Below are positions 1-9,622 of a stretch of DNA of 64,000 nucleotides, one piece after another. Position 1 is the stretch's first letter. Every line of letters starts with the position of its first letter. Below the pieces are notes generated by a model, which was given only the letters and a program-made list of their open reading frames with translations, did no database searches and had not been told where the DNA came from. The DNA is from Rhizopus arrhizus (taxonomy: Eukaryota > Mucoromycota > Mucoromycetes > Mucorales > Rhizopodaceae): the NCBI GenBank assembly GCA_024220505.1, contig JAKZZE010000022.1:62001-126000 (forward strand), in the 5' to 3' direction. A program made the translations under genes and the position numbers.

Positions 1-83
1 AGAGTATCATTTTCTTATTAAATAAAACAATCTCTTTATCGAGTCTCGTCCTCTCTTGTTCCTTTCTATTCTTGGATAAATCA
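1..83 (+). repeat. 3' part of 5' LTR
   Basis: These 83 bases are identical to the last 83 bases of the LTR at 5207-5621 and end in GGATAAATCA. They hold the stretch just after the TATA-like box, so they should include the transcript start and R/U5 of the element. The rest of the LTR, with the TATA box, lies before the window. Confidence 0.95.
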
Positions 84-134
84 TTTTTTTTGACGAATTC
101 TCTTTACTCTATTATTACTACGCTATTCTCAAAC

Positions 135-3100
135 ATGTCTATCAACTCTAATCTTTTGGCTTACAACGAAGAAACCCTTCTTTCTGAAAGTGACCCTGCT
201 TTCATTGGTCCTAGACTTGAAAAGCCCTCCATGGTTAATGGGATCGAACTTCCTCTTACTGGATCTCCAAACTCTATTACAGAAGATATAGAGATGGAAG
301 AAGTTGAACCCAGGGCTATGGCCTCTCCACTCGCTGGTGTCAAGGGCAGTGGCGCAGCACCACCTTCTCAGGTCTCGGGTAGTCGTAATTTGACGGCTAC
401 CGTCCAGACTTTGACGAAACAGGTAGAACAAATTGCTGCGGCTATCACGGGTCAAGAGCTTACAGGAAAGCAACTTGCTAACCTTTCCCGCGAATATACG
501 ACCAAGTCTACCATCTTGGCCTCCTTGTTGGACTTGCAAGCAAAAATGGCTAATAACTTGACTATACAAACCAATGGCTCTGCCATTAACGGTTCTAACA
601 GTCAACCTACAGTGGTTCCTCAAAACTTACCTTTGTTTCAGTACACTGGTAATGTAGAGAACTCAGCATTGCCCGTCTTTAAAGACATTGCTGACTGTAT
701 CCGACGTTTTGAGGATATCCTCTTTGCGTACCGCTTGGATGTACAGGTGCATTGGCAGCGCCTCATCCCTTTCTCACTTACCCATACTCAACGTTCTTGG
801 TATGATGAATTACGGGTAAAGAAGAATTTATCTTGGACCATATTCAAGGAACAATTAACCTTGAAATATGGCATCGAATCCACTGAGGCCCAAGCCCACG
901 CCTCAAGAGAGCTGTTAACCATCAGTATGCAGCCTGATGAGTCTGTGGAAAAATACACTGACCGCTTTTTGAAACTCAAGCGTGAAGCCACTCCCGTAGC
1001 TGATGATTTTTTGGCTATTTTGTTTGTGAACTCCCTCACTAGTAGCCTCCAAAATCATGTCAACATGGCCATCGTCAGTCTTGATCAGGAGGCAAGGAAT
1101 GACATAAACCTCCTTTCTAGTATCGCAAGAAAGTTTCATACGAAACAACAGACCTTGCCCCATATGTCAACTAAAAAATTCAATAACCAACCCTCTCAAG
1201 TCAACGGGTTGAACCCTCCCAGTGGTATTCATAAAAGAAACCACCGTACGGATGGAAGGACTTGTATCATCCATGGAAAGTGCAACCACACAACAGATCG
1301 TTGTAAAAAGGCTCAGGAACTCGGAATTGCTGGCAATATGAACAAAGAGACATCTAGCAAGCGTTGCTTTAAATGCAACGCTCCTTTTACTAGGGAGCAT
1401 TTAAATGTTTGCCCTAAAAGGAATCAACCTCTTTCTGCTGGTTCTGCCTCTTCCTCCTCCTCTACTGCACCTACCATAACCAGGGCATTCCGCTCACTTC
1501 AGTTGACTGGCAGTGAAGATAAACCAATGGGTACAAAGGCTTCTAAATATAACCCTGCCAACCAACAAAGCCACGATGAAGAACAGGATCTTGACGATGA
1601 AGCCGTCAAGGACATCCACTACTACTCATCATTATGTAAGTTGCAACCGTTTAATACAAAACTTCACAGTTTTAATAACAAACGTACTGATTCCTTTTTT
1701 GTACCCATCACTATAGAAAATGTCCGTACTTGGGCTTTGGTTGATACTGGGTGTAATACTTCTACGATCTCTCCTGACCTAGCAAAAATTATAAACGTTA
1801 GAACTTTTCCTGTTTCAGGAAAATTACAATTAGCTAGTTTGAATACCTTGGTACCTAGAACTGCTATTACAGATCAAATAAAAGTATTTTATAACGGAAT
1901 CAATGTCTTACATGAATTTGAAATTTTTAAGTTTGATAAGGATATACCTATTTGTATTGGTACAGATCTTATGCCTAAGTTAAACATTAACTTGACAGGT
2001 TTAGCTGTTACGTGGGATAGTCCTAATATCTCTACAATACCTGATCCAATAGACCCTTCACCTATCAAACCTAATAAGTCACCCGCTGGTACTCACCAAC
2101 AGCGTGAACAACTTATGGACGCATTACAGCCATATTTGAGCGCCAATGCTAAGATCCCTAGCACGTCTGCATGTCCTCTACCTGAAGCGATAGTTCGCTT
2201 GGAAACTGAACCAGGTAAAACCACTTATAGACGGCAGTATCCTATTGCACTGTCAATCCAGCCTAAAGTACAAGAACAGGTTGACAAATGGTTAGCAGAT
2301 GGTGTAATTGAAATAGCCCCTCCTAATACTGCATTTAACTCTCCTTTGTTGACTGTACGTAAGAAGGATGCTAATGGTAATTATAGTGACGATGTACGGG
2401 TGTGTATAGACCCCAGACATATCAATGCAATACTCATTAAAGATCGTACCGACCGCTTTCAATTACCATTGATAGCTGAGTTGCATCAAAAAATGAGTGC
2501 TGCGACACTATTTACAGTACTTGACCTCAAACAAGCTTTTCATCGGTTACCTCTAGCTGATGAGCATAGAGCCCTTACAGCTTTTACATTTAACGGTCAA
2601 CAATATCAATTTTGTAGAGCACCATTCGGTTTGATCCCTATACCAAATCACTTTCAACGTGTGCTAACTACCCTCTTACATGACTTGCCATACGTTACAT
2701 GTTTCATTGATGATTTAACTATCGGTACTGGACCCGATATTGAGGAACATATCAAATGCGTAACTACTGTCATCGAACGACTTACATCAGCTAAATTTAT
2801 TCTTAACGTTGATAAATGTCACTTTATGCAAACTTCGGTAAACATCCTAGGCTTCACTATTAGTCACAATAGTCTCTCATTGGATAGCAGAAAGGTTGCA
2901 AATGCTTTAGCATGGCCAATACCAAAAACTGGAAAAGATATACAACGCTTTCTAGGCCTCGCTAATTATTTTCGAAGTCATCTCCCAAATTTCTCTACCA
3001 TGACCGCACCGTTAGATAAACTACGTAACGAAGGTTCATTGGAACACATTTGGACTGACAAATATCTACAGGCTTTTCGAAATATACAGACAGCCTTATC

Positions 3101-5000
3101 TAATGCTCCTGTTCTGTCTATACCTGACATGCGTCATGAATTACAGCTAGCTACAGATGCTAGCAACACAGGAATTGGCGGTGTACTTTATCAAATTATT
3201 GACGATAAAACTCGCTATATTGGATTCGCAGCAAGAGCACTGTCGAAGTCAGAAATGAACTACTCGACAACTAAACGAGAGCTGTTAGCCATCTGTTATC
3301 TTTTTGAAAGATTTCACAAGTGGTTGTATGGATCTCAATTCACGCTGTATACTGATCATAAAAGTTTGGTCTATCTTGGCACACAAAACATTCCTAATCC
3401 CATGATGCTGAATTGGTTCGAAACTATTTTCAACTATACATTCAAAGTAATCCATCGTCCAGGAATTGAAAATGTGTTGCCGGATTCACTTTCTCGTCTT
3501 TTTTCAGACGATACGGAAAAAAGACTGGGGGGAGATAATAATCCTCAGCAACTTTCCATAAAAAATAAAAATACAAAGTCACAGAGCAAACGTACTACAG
3601 ACAACAGTACAAACATAAAACAAAGAGCTGTACAACTAGTAGACTACATGACACCACCAGAAGAGGAACGTCATAACCTATTATTAAAGGCACATCTACT
3701 TGGACACTTTGGGGCTGATGCTATTGTAAAGACAATCCACAATGATAATTTGCACTGGATTAATATTAAAAAAGATGCATTGCAGCTAGTATCCAATTGT
3801 CCTGAATGTCAACAATTTAATATTGGCAAACACGGGTATCACCCTCCCCGTAGTATTCTACCAGATGGTCCTTTTGATCACGTCTGTATTGACCTCGGTA
3901 CCCTGAACATTACATCAACAGAAGGACATAATTTCATTTTAGTCCTAGTTGATCTCTTCACAAGATTTACAATTCTAAGACCATTAATGGATAAAACTGC
4001 AGTATCCATAGCTAATGAACTTAGAGATATCTTTTGCACTTTTGGTTGGCCCAAAAAGCTTAGTTCAGATAACGGTACAGAATTCACTAATGAAATATTT
4101 AATTCATTAATGGAAACCTGTGGTATTGACCATAGACTTTCACTGCCTTATAACCCATTGGGTAATTCGACTAACGAATCGTTTGTTGGAATAGCCAAAC
4201 GAGCTCTTGTTAAAAGATTACAAGGCAAGAAAGACGAGTGGAATCTTTTCCTTCCTAGTATTCAATATGCTATGAATTGCAAATATTCTAGATTACATCA
4301 TTCCAGACCATTTGTGCTTATGTATAATAGACAACCAAATGAATTTCAGGATTATTCCAATGCACAATCCTCAATACCTAACTCTAGTCAGCAGTATGCT
4401 AAAGCACTAGAAAATAAATTAGACAATATGAACAACATAGTAATCCCTGCTATACGTAACCGTATTATGACTACTCAAAGAACTGACAACGAGTATTTTA
4501 CAAAGAAGCACCGCATTGTAAATCAACAATTTCCTACTAATAGCGAAGTTATGATAAAAAATGTGAATAGAAATAGTAAAACTGACCCAAGGTACGAGGG
4601 CCCCTTTGTCGTACATGGAGTCACAAAAAATGGTAGCTACATTTTGACGGATAAAACAGGTACATTATTATCGCGCGACGTACCTACCTCGCACATCAAA
4701 CTCATCTCTACAGACAACGTTGTTAATAATCGCGCTGACCAACAACAGTACGATGTGCAGGCAATTATCCAACATAAAGGAAATAACACTAGTAATTATA
4801 AATACCTAGTAAGATGGAAAGGTTATCCTCCAGAATATGATACCTGGGAACCTGCCTCAAGTTTTGATGACATGAGTATGATAGAACAGTACTGGGCAAG
4901 ACGTAACGTCAATAATAACATTGGCAAACGTAAACGCTCATCTCATACCAATGTTCCAACCAAGACTAATAATTTTAACAAACGAAACAAGACAAAGTAA
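135..5000 (+). CDS. Gag-Pol polyprotein of Ty3/gypsy chromovirus
   Basis: This single uninterrupted frame of about 1621 aa encodes the capsid and enzymes for reverse transcription and integration. The ATG at 135 is the first in frame after the LTR. In order (residues from that ATG): gag capsid region at about 190-310; a Cys/His zinc-knuckle-like region at about 380-430 (CIIHGKC, CFKCNAP); aspartic protease with ALVDTG near 540; reverse transcriptase at about 680-920 with FTVLDLKQAF and FIDD; RNase H with TDAS and YTDHKSL; integrase with an HHCC-type finger (HLLGHF, CPEC) and D,D,E residues (CIDLG, SSDNGTEF, NES); and a C-terminal chromodomain (YLVRWKGYPPEYDTWEP). Gag and pol share one frame with no stop or frameshift between them. 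All catalytic motifs are present, so the element may be active. Confidence 0.95.
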   Translation: MSINSNLLAYNEETLLSESDPAFIGPRLEKPSMVNGIELPLTGSPNSITEDIEMEEVEPRAMASPLAGVKGSGAAPPSQVSGSRNLTATVQTLTKQVEQIAAAITGQELTGKQLANLSREYTTKSTILASLLDLQAKMANNLTIQTNGSAINGSNSQPTVVPQNLPLFQYTGNVENSALPVFKDIADCIRRFEDILFAYRLDVQVHWQRLIPFSLTHTQRSWYDELRVKKNLSWTIFKEQLTLKYGIESTEAQAHASRELLTISMQPDESVEKYTDRFLKLKREATPVADDFLAILFVNSLTSSLQNHVNMAIVSLDQEARNDINLLSSIARKFHTKQQTLPHMSTKKFNNQPSQVNGLNPPSGIHKRNHRTDGRTCIIHGKCNHTTDRCKKAQELGIAGNMNKETSSKRCFKCNAPFTREHLNVCPKRNQPLSAGSASSSSSTAPTITRAFRSLQLTGSEDKPMGTKASKYNPANQQSHDEEQDLDDEAVKDIHYYSSLCKLQPFNTKLHSFNNKRTDSFFVPITIENVRTWALVDTGCNTSTISPDLAKIINVRTFPVSGKLQLASLNTLVPRTAITDQIKVFYNGINVLHEFEIFKFDKDIPICIGTDLMPKLNINLTGLAVTWDSPNISTIPDPIDPSPIKPNKSPAGTHQQREQLMDALQPYLSANAKIPSTSACPLPEAIVRLETEPGKTTYRRQYPIALSIQPKVQEQVDKWLADGVIEIAPPNTAFNSPLLTVRKKDANGNYSDDVRVCIDPRHINAILIKDRTDRFQLPLIAELHQKMSAATLFTVLDLKQAFHRLPLADEHRALTAFTFNGQQYQFCRAPFGLIPIPNHFQRVLTTLLHDLPYVTCFIDDLTIGTGPDIEEHIKCVTTVIERLTSAKFILNVDKCHFMQTSVNILGFTISHNSLSLDSRKVANALAWPIPKTGKDIQRFLGLANYFRSHLPNFSTMTAPLDKLRNEGSLEHIWTDKYLQAFRNIQTALSNAPVLSIPDMRHELQLATDASNTGIGGVLYQIIDDKTRYIGFAARALSKSEMNYSTTKRELLAICYLFERFHKWLYGSQFTLYTDHKSLVYLGTQNIPNPMMLNWFETIFNYTFKVIHRPGIENVLPDSLSRLFSDDTEKRLGGDNNPQQLSIKNKNTKSQSKRTTDNSTNIKQRAVQLVDYMTPPEEERHNLLLKAHLLGHFGADAIVKTIHNDNLHWINIKKDALQLVSNCPECQQFNIGKHGYHPPRSILPDGPFDHVCIDLGTLNITSTEGHNFILVLVDLFTRFTILRPLMDKTAVSIANELRDIFCTFGWPKKLSSDNGTEFTNEIFNSLMETCGIDHRLSLPYNPLGNSTNESFVGIAKRALVKRLQGKKDEWNLFLPSIQYAMNCKYSRLHHSRPFVLMYNRQPNEFQDYSNAQSSIPNSSQQYAKALENKLDNMNNIVIPAIRNRIMTTQRTDNEYFTKKHRIVNQQFPTNSEVMIKNVNRNSKTDPRYEGPFVVHGVTKNGSYILTDKTGTLLSRDVPTSHIKLISTDNVVNNRADQQQYDVQAIIQHKGNNTSNYKYLVRWKGYPPEYDTWEPASSFDDMSMIEQYWARRNVNNNIGKRKRSSHTNVPTKTNNFNKRNKTK

Positions 5001-5193
5001 CGAACTGAATATGATCTTTTCCCATTACTTTTTTCCTCAACAGGTTTTTTGGGTTTTTATCGATTATATACCAGAAGAGCATACTCTCTCTTTCCTCTAC
5101 ACTTACGTCTTTAATATAAACAGCCTACGCAATCATATTGGATATGATCTCTGTACTCTTCGTTATTCATGATGCTCATCGGTTGTTCCAACC

Positions 5194-5206
5194 TGGAAGG
5201 GGGCAA
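5194..5206 (+). other. Polypurine tract of the Ty3/gypsy element
   Basis: The purine-rich run GGAAGGGGGCAA lies immediately before the TGATGTATCC start of the 3' LTR. This is the usual place for the plus-strand primer of LTR retrotransposons. Confidence 0.8.
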
Positions 5207-5621
5207 TGATGTATCCATCATTCATAACTCGATATGAAAACAGTATTAATAAGCTACATGTAAAATATATCCAATAGATAGGCTACAGGTTAATTCGGAT
5301 AATCTTCATTAAGGATAAGATGCTGCGTAATTGCACGGTTAAATTATATTAAATCCAGGAACTAAATCACAGTCAATCGCAGTCAATCATATACGAGTAT
5401 TCTATGGATAAATGCTTATGGTGACAAAGATAACAATGGAAGAACACGTAACCATTATCTATTTGTCATCAGTTATATCATACTCATTAATTATTAATCC
5501 ATGACATGAAATATTATCCGTGTATGAAAAGTATAAATAGAGTATCATTTTCTTATTAAATAAAACAATCTCTTTATCGAGTCTCGTCCTCTCTTGTTCC
5601 TTTCTATTCTTGGATAAATCA
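5207..5621 (+). repeat. 3' LTR of the Ty3/gypsy element (415 bp)
   Basis: The LTR starts TGATGTATCC and ends GGATAAATCA, an imperfect 10-bp terminal inverted repeat with TG/CA ends. A TATA box (GTATAAATAG, 5531-5540) sits about 85 bp before the end and is the likely element promoter. The last 83 bp equal positions 1-83. A diverged 101-bp copy of the end lies at 13169-13269. Confidence 0.92.
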
Positions 5622-6130
5622 GGCGTTTACAAGTGACATAATATAGTCACAAAAATGTGACTTAATTGCGAATTTTTTATATTTTTTTCTTCTCTTTCTT
5701 CTATTATTGTAATATTGTTTACATGTAAGTGTTTTATTGCTACATTGCGACACCCCATTCAGAAATTGCACCATTGCAGATTCGACATGCGCGCAATTTC
5801 AACTGACAAAGTAAACAGCATTTCCTGATTGCTAAGATTCAAGAAGTCAAACAGCAAAGTAGCAAAACAAGTTGGTGTTGGTCGTACTACTGTTCAGAAG
5901 TACCGCTCATCTCTGAAGATGAGTGGAAATGTTGATGAAGGTGGTCGTCCATCTCTAATTAGTCAACGCATGGCAAGCTACATCAGGAGATTAGTCACCT
6001 TGGGAAGAAAAAATAATGTTGTAGAGATCCAAAAAGCTCTAAAAGAAGAATTTGGAATGTCTGTAAGTGACAGTACCGTACGCCGCGTCCTTAAAAAAGC
6101 TGGCTTCATAGCATTTGTCAAGCCTCAAAA

Positions 6131-6330
6131 ACCATTTGAGATATTTGGTACTTATAATATGAAAACAGTAAGAAGTCAATAGCTAACAACTACTATTTAT
6201 TAAGTAAGAAAAAGGAGAGGAACTAATAATTTAGAATGAACCCTGGATTATATTGTCTGACTATTAATTATATAGTCTGACGTAGGCTTGACTGAGATCA
6301 ATCATAAAATAATAAATAAAGACATCATTA
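6131..6330. repeat. Short unidentified insertion inside the outer transposase
   Basis: Homology to Tc1 transposase stops after about 6130 (VKPQKP) and resumes near 6340, where sequence expected to be adjacent in the family continues. The ~200 bp between is AT-rich, noncoding, and contains a small palindromic motif (GTCTGAC and its variants near 6257-6280). I could not fix the ends or a target duplication. Confidence 0.4.
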
Positions 6331-6898
6331 ATGACCAAACACGACACCATTGCTACGAAGCCAAAACATCATGAAACGCCTTCAATGGGCCAAATCGCAC
6401 CAACATTGGACTGTGGACGACTGAAAACGGGTCATACTCTCAGATGAGACCAAAATAAATCGTTTTGCATCCGACGGAAAGGCTTATACATGGAAACTAC
6501 CCAATGAGGAATTGAACTCGCGACATGTACAGCAAACGGTCAAGCATGGGGGTGGCAATATTATGGTCTGGAGCTGCATTACATGGGAAGGTGTTGGGTG
6601 GATAGTTGATGTAGGTCATCATATGAATAGCGAGGCCTATCTTGAGGTCTTAAAAGATGATTTACTGAAGACAATGGAAAGTTATGGCTTGGATTCTTCC
6701 AAAATAGTGTTTCAGCAGGATAATGATCCGAAGCATACATCGAAGGTAGTGAAAGAATGGATTGACCAGCAGCCTTTCGAAGCATTGGAATGGCCTCCTC
6801 AGTCCCCAGACCTAAATCCCATAGAGCATATGTGGGCACATTTAAAGAGAGAGCTATTTCATAGCTATGAGGCACCACCAAGTAGTATGCATGAGCTA

Positions 6899-8527
6899 CA
6901 GTAGCGGACAAAACTGGTGCACAAAACTTAAAATTAACATTGTATCTCCGCCATATGTCTGCGACTTTTGTGGTATATACCATCTGAAAGACAGTCTAAA
7001 ATATACATTACGTTATGTAAACCGGAACTGTGCCGGACATCCCTCAGGCATAAGGTCATTTTTAGTGATTTTTTGCATATTTCAATTTTCGCCAAAAATG
7101 TAGTGCTTGTCTAGCCTTCTTTCAATTTTCCCCAAATCTCTCCCGTTTGCTTTCAGATTTCACAGCAGATTAGTAAATTCTAGTAGCTCTTAAAAAATAT
7201 ATAAAACTGTACTTATTTTGTATTTCCCATTGAGCTCCCCCTTTTGTTTTTACCCTATTCACTATAACAAAGTACTAGCCTTATATGTTTAAGAAAATAA
7301 GCAACTGTAAAAATGAAACTCTGAGATCTCGAATACACTTAGTTCGTACGACAACAGATATTCCTAGAGTAACAAGAATCTCTAAATGGACAATCAACAG
7401 GAGAAAGAGGGAAGAAAGAAACTTAATGTCTTGTGATCATGAAGGTATTCCGCTATTAGCCTGAAAAGTTATTAGTTCAGTCATCAACCTAGAGCTTGGA
7501 CAAGGTCCGCTACACACAGTTCCTGATGCTCAGCACATTTTGAGGACCTTAAGATACAGTATTAGCAAATTGTCAGTCTAAAGGCACAGTAGGAAGCTAG
7601 ATTTTGAGTCTGGAAGTAAGGAATCGAAGAATTTCATCAGCTGTATAAGTCGGAAAAAGCGATGAATGTGGTATCACGACAAGCCATTGTATACTATAGA
7701 GGGCTGGAAGTCTTCTATCTTTAGCAATGAAACAAATATGAACATTATGGATGCAGACAGTATACACTAATATTGAAAGCAAGTCGAGCAACCTTAGCGA
7801 TTTTTTCACGGTGATCAAACAATGAAGCATGCTGGCTGCTCTGTTATGTTTTAAGGCTGTATTAGATATTGAGGACCAGAATATGTGTGTCAGGTATACG
7901 ATGGTATAATGAACTCATAAATATACACATATATTTCGCTTACTTCATACCACAAAAGCCTAGCGTATAGTAGTCTAAAACGTCGTAATCTCTCGTTTCA
8001 GTATGACAATGACACAAGGCACAAGTCAACGCATGTCACAAACTCAATATTTGATAACAGCGCTTCTGTGCTACAAGTTTAGCCGCCACTAATCCCGGCC
8101 TAAGTCCGCTTAAGCATGCCAGGTGGCAATTGATGGCAAAGGTATGATGATACGACACTAGATCAAAAGGGTCGATGATCTTTGGAAAAGAATAGTTAAA
8201 GAGCCGGGTTCTTTTACTGAAAATGATATACACGCATATTATTAGCATATGCAAAGAAGAACATCCGATGATATCAAGAGATGAGATGATTATATAAATT
8301 CTAAGGTCTTAGCCACTTTTGCGGTTTTTAGAAAATATAAAATTTTATAAATTTAAAACACGCTCATCGCTCAGTTTTAACACTGTCATGCTTAGAACAT
8401 ACATAAATTACAATGACTAGTATATCCTCCTTCTAGTACAGTTTCATGACTATTGCAACTACCATGAGCAGGTAATGGTAGTTAAAAGCTGAAAAAAAGT
8501 TTTGTGCACCAGTTTTGTCCGCTACTG
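6899..8527 (+). mobile_element. Second Tc1/mariner element nested in the first (1629 bp)
   Basis: The element has perfect 31-bp terminal inverted repeats (6899-6929 and 8497-8527) beginning CAGTAGCGGACAAAACTGGT. It is flanked by TA at 6897-6898 and 8528-8529, the hallmark of Tc1/mariner insertion. The insertion splits the outer transposase gene between the codons for L and W of HELWERIG. Its own transposase (about 7330-8290) is heavily decayed, so it was probably mobilised in trans or decayed after insertion. Confidence 0.95.
7330..8290 (+). pseudogene. Decayed Tc1 transposase of the nested element
   Basis: Read across changing frames, the stretch still shows Tc1 landmarks: an HTVPDAQHILRTLRYSISK-like block near 7520, the catalytic block QYDNDTRHKS near 8000 (family form QQDNDPKHKS), a degenerate PPL..P block near 8085 and a C-terminal block with DDLWKRIVKE near 8175. 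Many stops and frameshifts interrupt it. The decay contrasts with the perfect terminal repeats. Confidence 0.75.
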
Positions 8528-8681
8528 TATGGGAGCGTATAGGTCAGACCTGGTATGCCATTTCTAAAGAGGAATGTCAGAAATACATCGAAAGTATGCA
8601 TAAAAGGTGTGCTGCAGTTATTAAAGCAAAAGGTCGTTGGACTAAGTATTGATTTTTTTAAATAAAGTGTGTCAAAACGTT

Positions 8682-9248
8682 TGTTGTATAATGGTAATAG
8701 TTATTAAGAAAAAGGTAGAAACAAAAATAAAGAAACAGTGTAGGTACTTTTTGAGACTGATCTTTATTTCAGTTTAAGTTAAAGTAAAAATTATTCTAAT
8801 TGAAGGTAGGTATTTATATCTTATTGAGTGAGTGGCTTGATATCTTCTATTGTAAGCGTTCTTCTAATATTCAGGTACTTTAGCAAGTGTCATCTATAAT
8901 TATGATTATGAAAACTTTTCATTTGTTCTTTTGTATGTCTGTCATAGATTATCTTTTATTCTGGGAATTCCTCACTGATTTGAAGAACGTTATTTTACGC
9001 GTTATTTCAATTATATGAAAGATTAGCAATATTCCTGATATTGGATTGGATCTTGTTATTTTAGTTGATACTTCTTCTTATCAAAGAACTCTTATTAATA
9101 CAAAACATATTCTAAAAGAATATGTTTAATTGGAATTGATTGTATGATCTTATTTAAATAAGCTTATATTTTATTTTATTTAATTATGATCTTGTATTAA
9201 GACTTATGTTTATCAATGTCTACTACGATCAGTTGCTGTTCTACAACA
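8682..9248 (-). repeat. Solo LTR, family C (567 bp)
   Basis: The ends are TGTTGTATAATGG at 8682 and CTGTTCTACAACA at 9248, so both termini read TGTTGTA inward. It is flanked by the 5-bp direct repeat ACGTT (8677-8681 and 9249-9253). A reversed TATA-like box (TATTTATA near 8811) suggests the promoter points to the minus strand. A partial relative is at 15522-15658, and a short tail relative ends at 13548. No retrotransposon coding sequence is attached, as expected after LTR-LTR recombination. Confidence 0.88.
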
Positions 9249-9265
9249 ACGTTTACTTGTAAACG

Positions 9266-9476
9266 CCGTCAAAATTGGTCGCATGTGCCGTCGGACTTTG
9301 AGGGCCAGTTATTACCAATACACTGGCTCTACTGCAATATTTGTACTACCACAGTATTACCCAGAGTTTGCTCTTTCGAATGGTGTATATTAAATTGCTA
9401 TAAACTAAGAAATGAAGTAGACCACAACGTGTATAGGCAAAATATGAAAACATGCGACCAATTTTGACGGCCACTG
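9266..9476. mobile_element. MITE-like inverted-repeat element (~210 bp)
   Basis: Perfect 20-bp inverted repeats, CCGTCAAAATTGGTCGCATG at 9266-9285 and its complement at 9451-9470, bracket noncoding DNA. The right side continues to CACTG followed by TA, like a Tc1/mariner end. The left end lacks the matching CAGTGG and is fused to the right end of the outer Tc1 element, sharing the two bases CC. Confidence 0.65.
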
Positions 9477-9622
9477 TATAATTAAAATGCAAACCAATTC
9501 TAATATTAGCTGTGCACATTCCTATAATTAATAATATAAAATGGGTGCTGTTTTCCTTCATTCATACTTTTTTTTTTTTTTTCATTGTCTTCTTCTTACT
9601 TCCTGCGACATTTCTCTTACTT

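Larger units (their letters stand above)
1..5621 (+). mobile_element. Ty3/gypsy chromovirus LTR retrotransposon, 5' LTR cut by window edge
   Basis: The element has the 3' 83 bp of a 5' LTR (1-83), one long gag-pol ORF, a purine-rich tract and a full 3' LTR (5207-5621). The two LTR parts that can be compared (1-83 and 5539-5621) are identical, so insertion is recent or the LTRs were homogenised. The order protease, RT, RNase H, integrase, chromodomain is that of Ty3/gypsy chromoviruses. The base directly after the 5' LTR starts a T-run with no obvious tRNA-complementary primer-binding site. The 3' LTR ends inside a Tc1-type inverted repeat, so GGCGT at 5622-5626 is the expected target duplication; its partner lies outside the window. 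Confidence 0.95.
5787..8652 (+). pseudogene. Tc1-type transposase pseudogene, in three pieces
   Basis: The first piece (5787-6130) starts at an ATG and has an in-frame TGA at 5826. It then encodes a Tc1 helix-turn-helix region (VAKQVGVGRTTVQKYR) and a second HTH (STVRRVLKKAGF). The second piece (about 6340-6896) carries the DDE catalytic part: LSDETKIN, a KHGGG block, QQDNDPKHTS and PPQSPDLNPIEHMW, with another in-frame TGA at about 6421. The third piece (8528-8652) holds the C-terminus and ends RWTKY-stop. Removing 6899-8527 and one TA copy rejoins HEL-WERIG in frame. The stops and insertions make the gene inactive, although the DDE residues themselves survive. Confidence 0.88.
5622..9267 (+). 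mobile_element. Tc1/mariner element, broken by nested insertions (outer element)
   Basis: A 13-bp inverted repeat, GGCGTTTACAAGT at 5622-5634 and its complement at 9255-9267, brackets transposase pieces at 5787-6130, about 6340-6896 and 8528-8652. The pieces are separated by an unexplained ~200-bp insert (6131-6330) and a second Tc1 element (6899-8527). A solo LTR (8682-9248) sits inside the right inverted repeat. The outermost bases of both ends are missing or rearranged: the left end is abutted by the chromovirus LTR, and the right end runs directly into another inverted repeat at 9266. Confidence 0.8.

Noticed and set aside
129..623. Antisense open frames over the gag-pol ORF
   Set aside because: They are shadows of a strong coding frame, with no start context or motifs.
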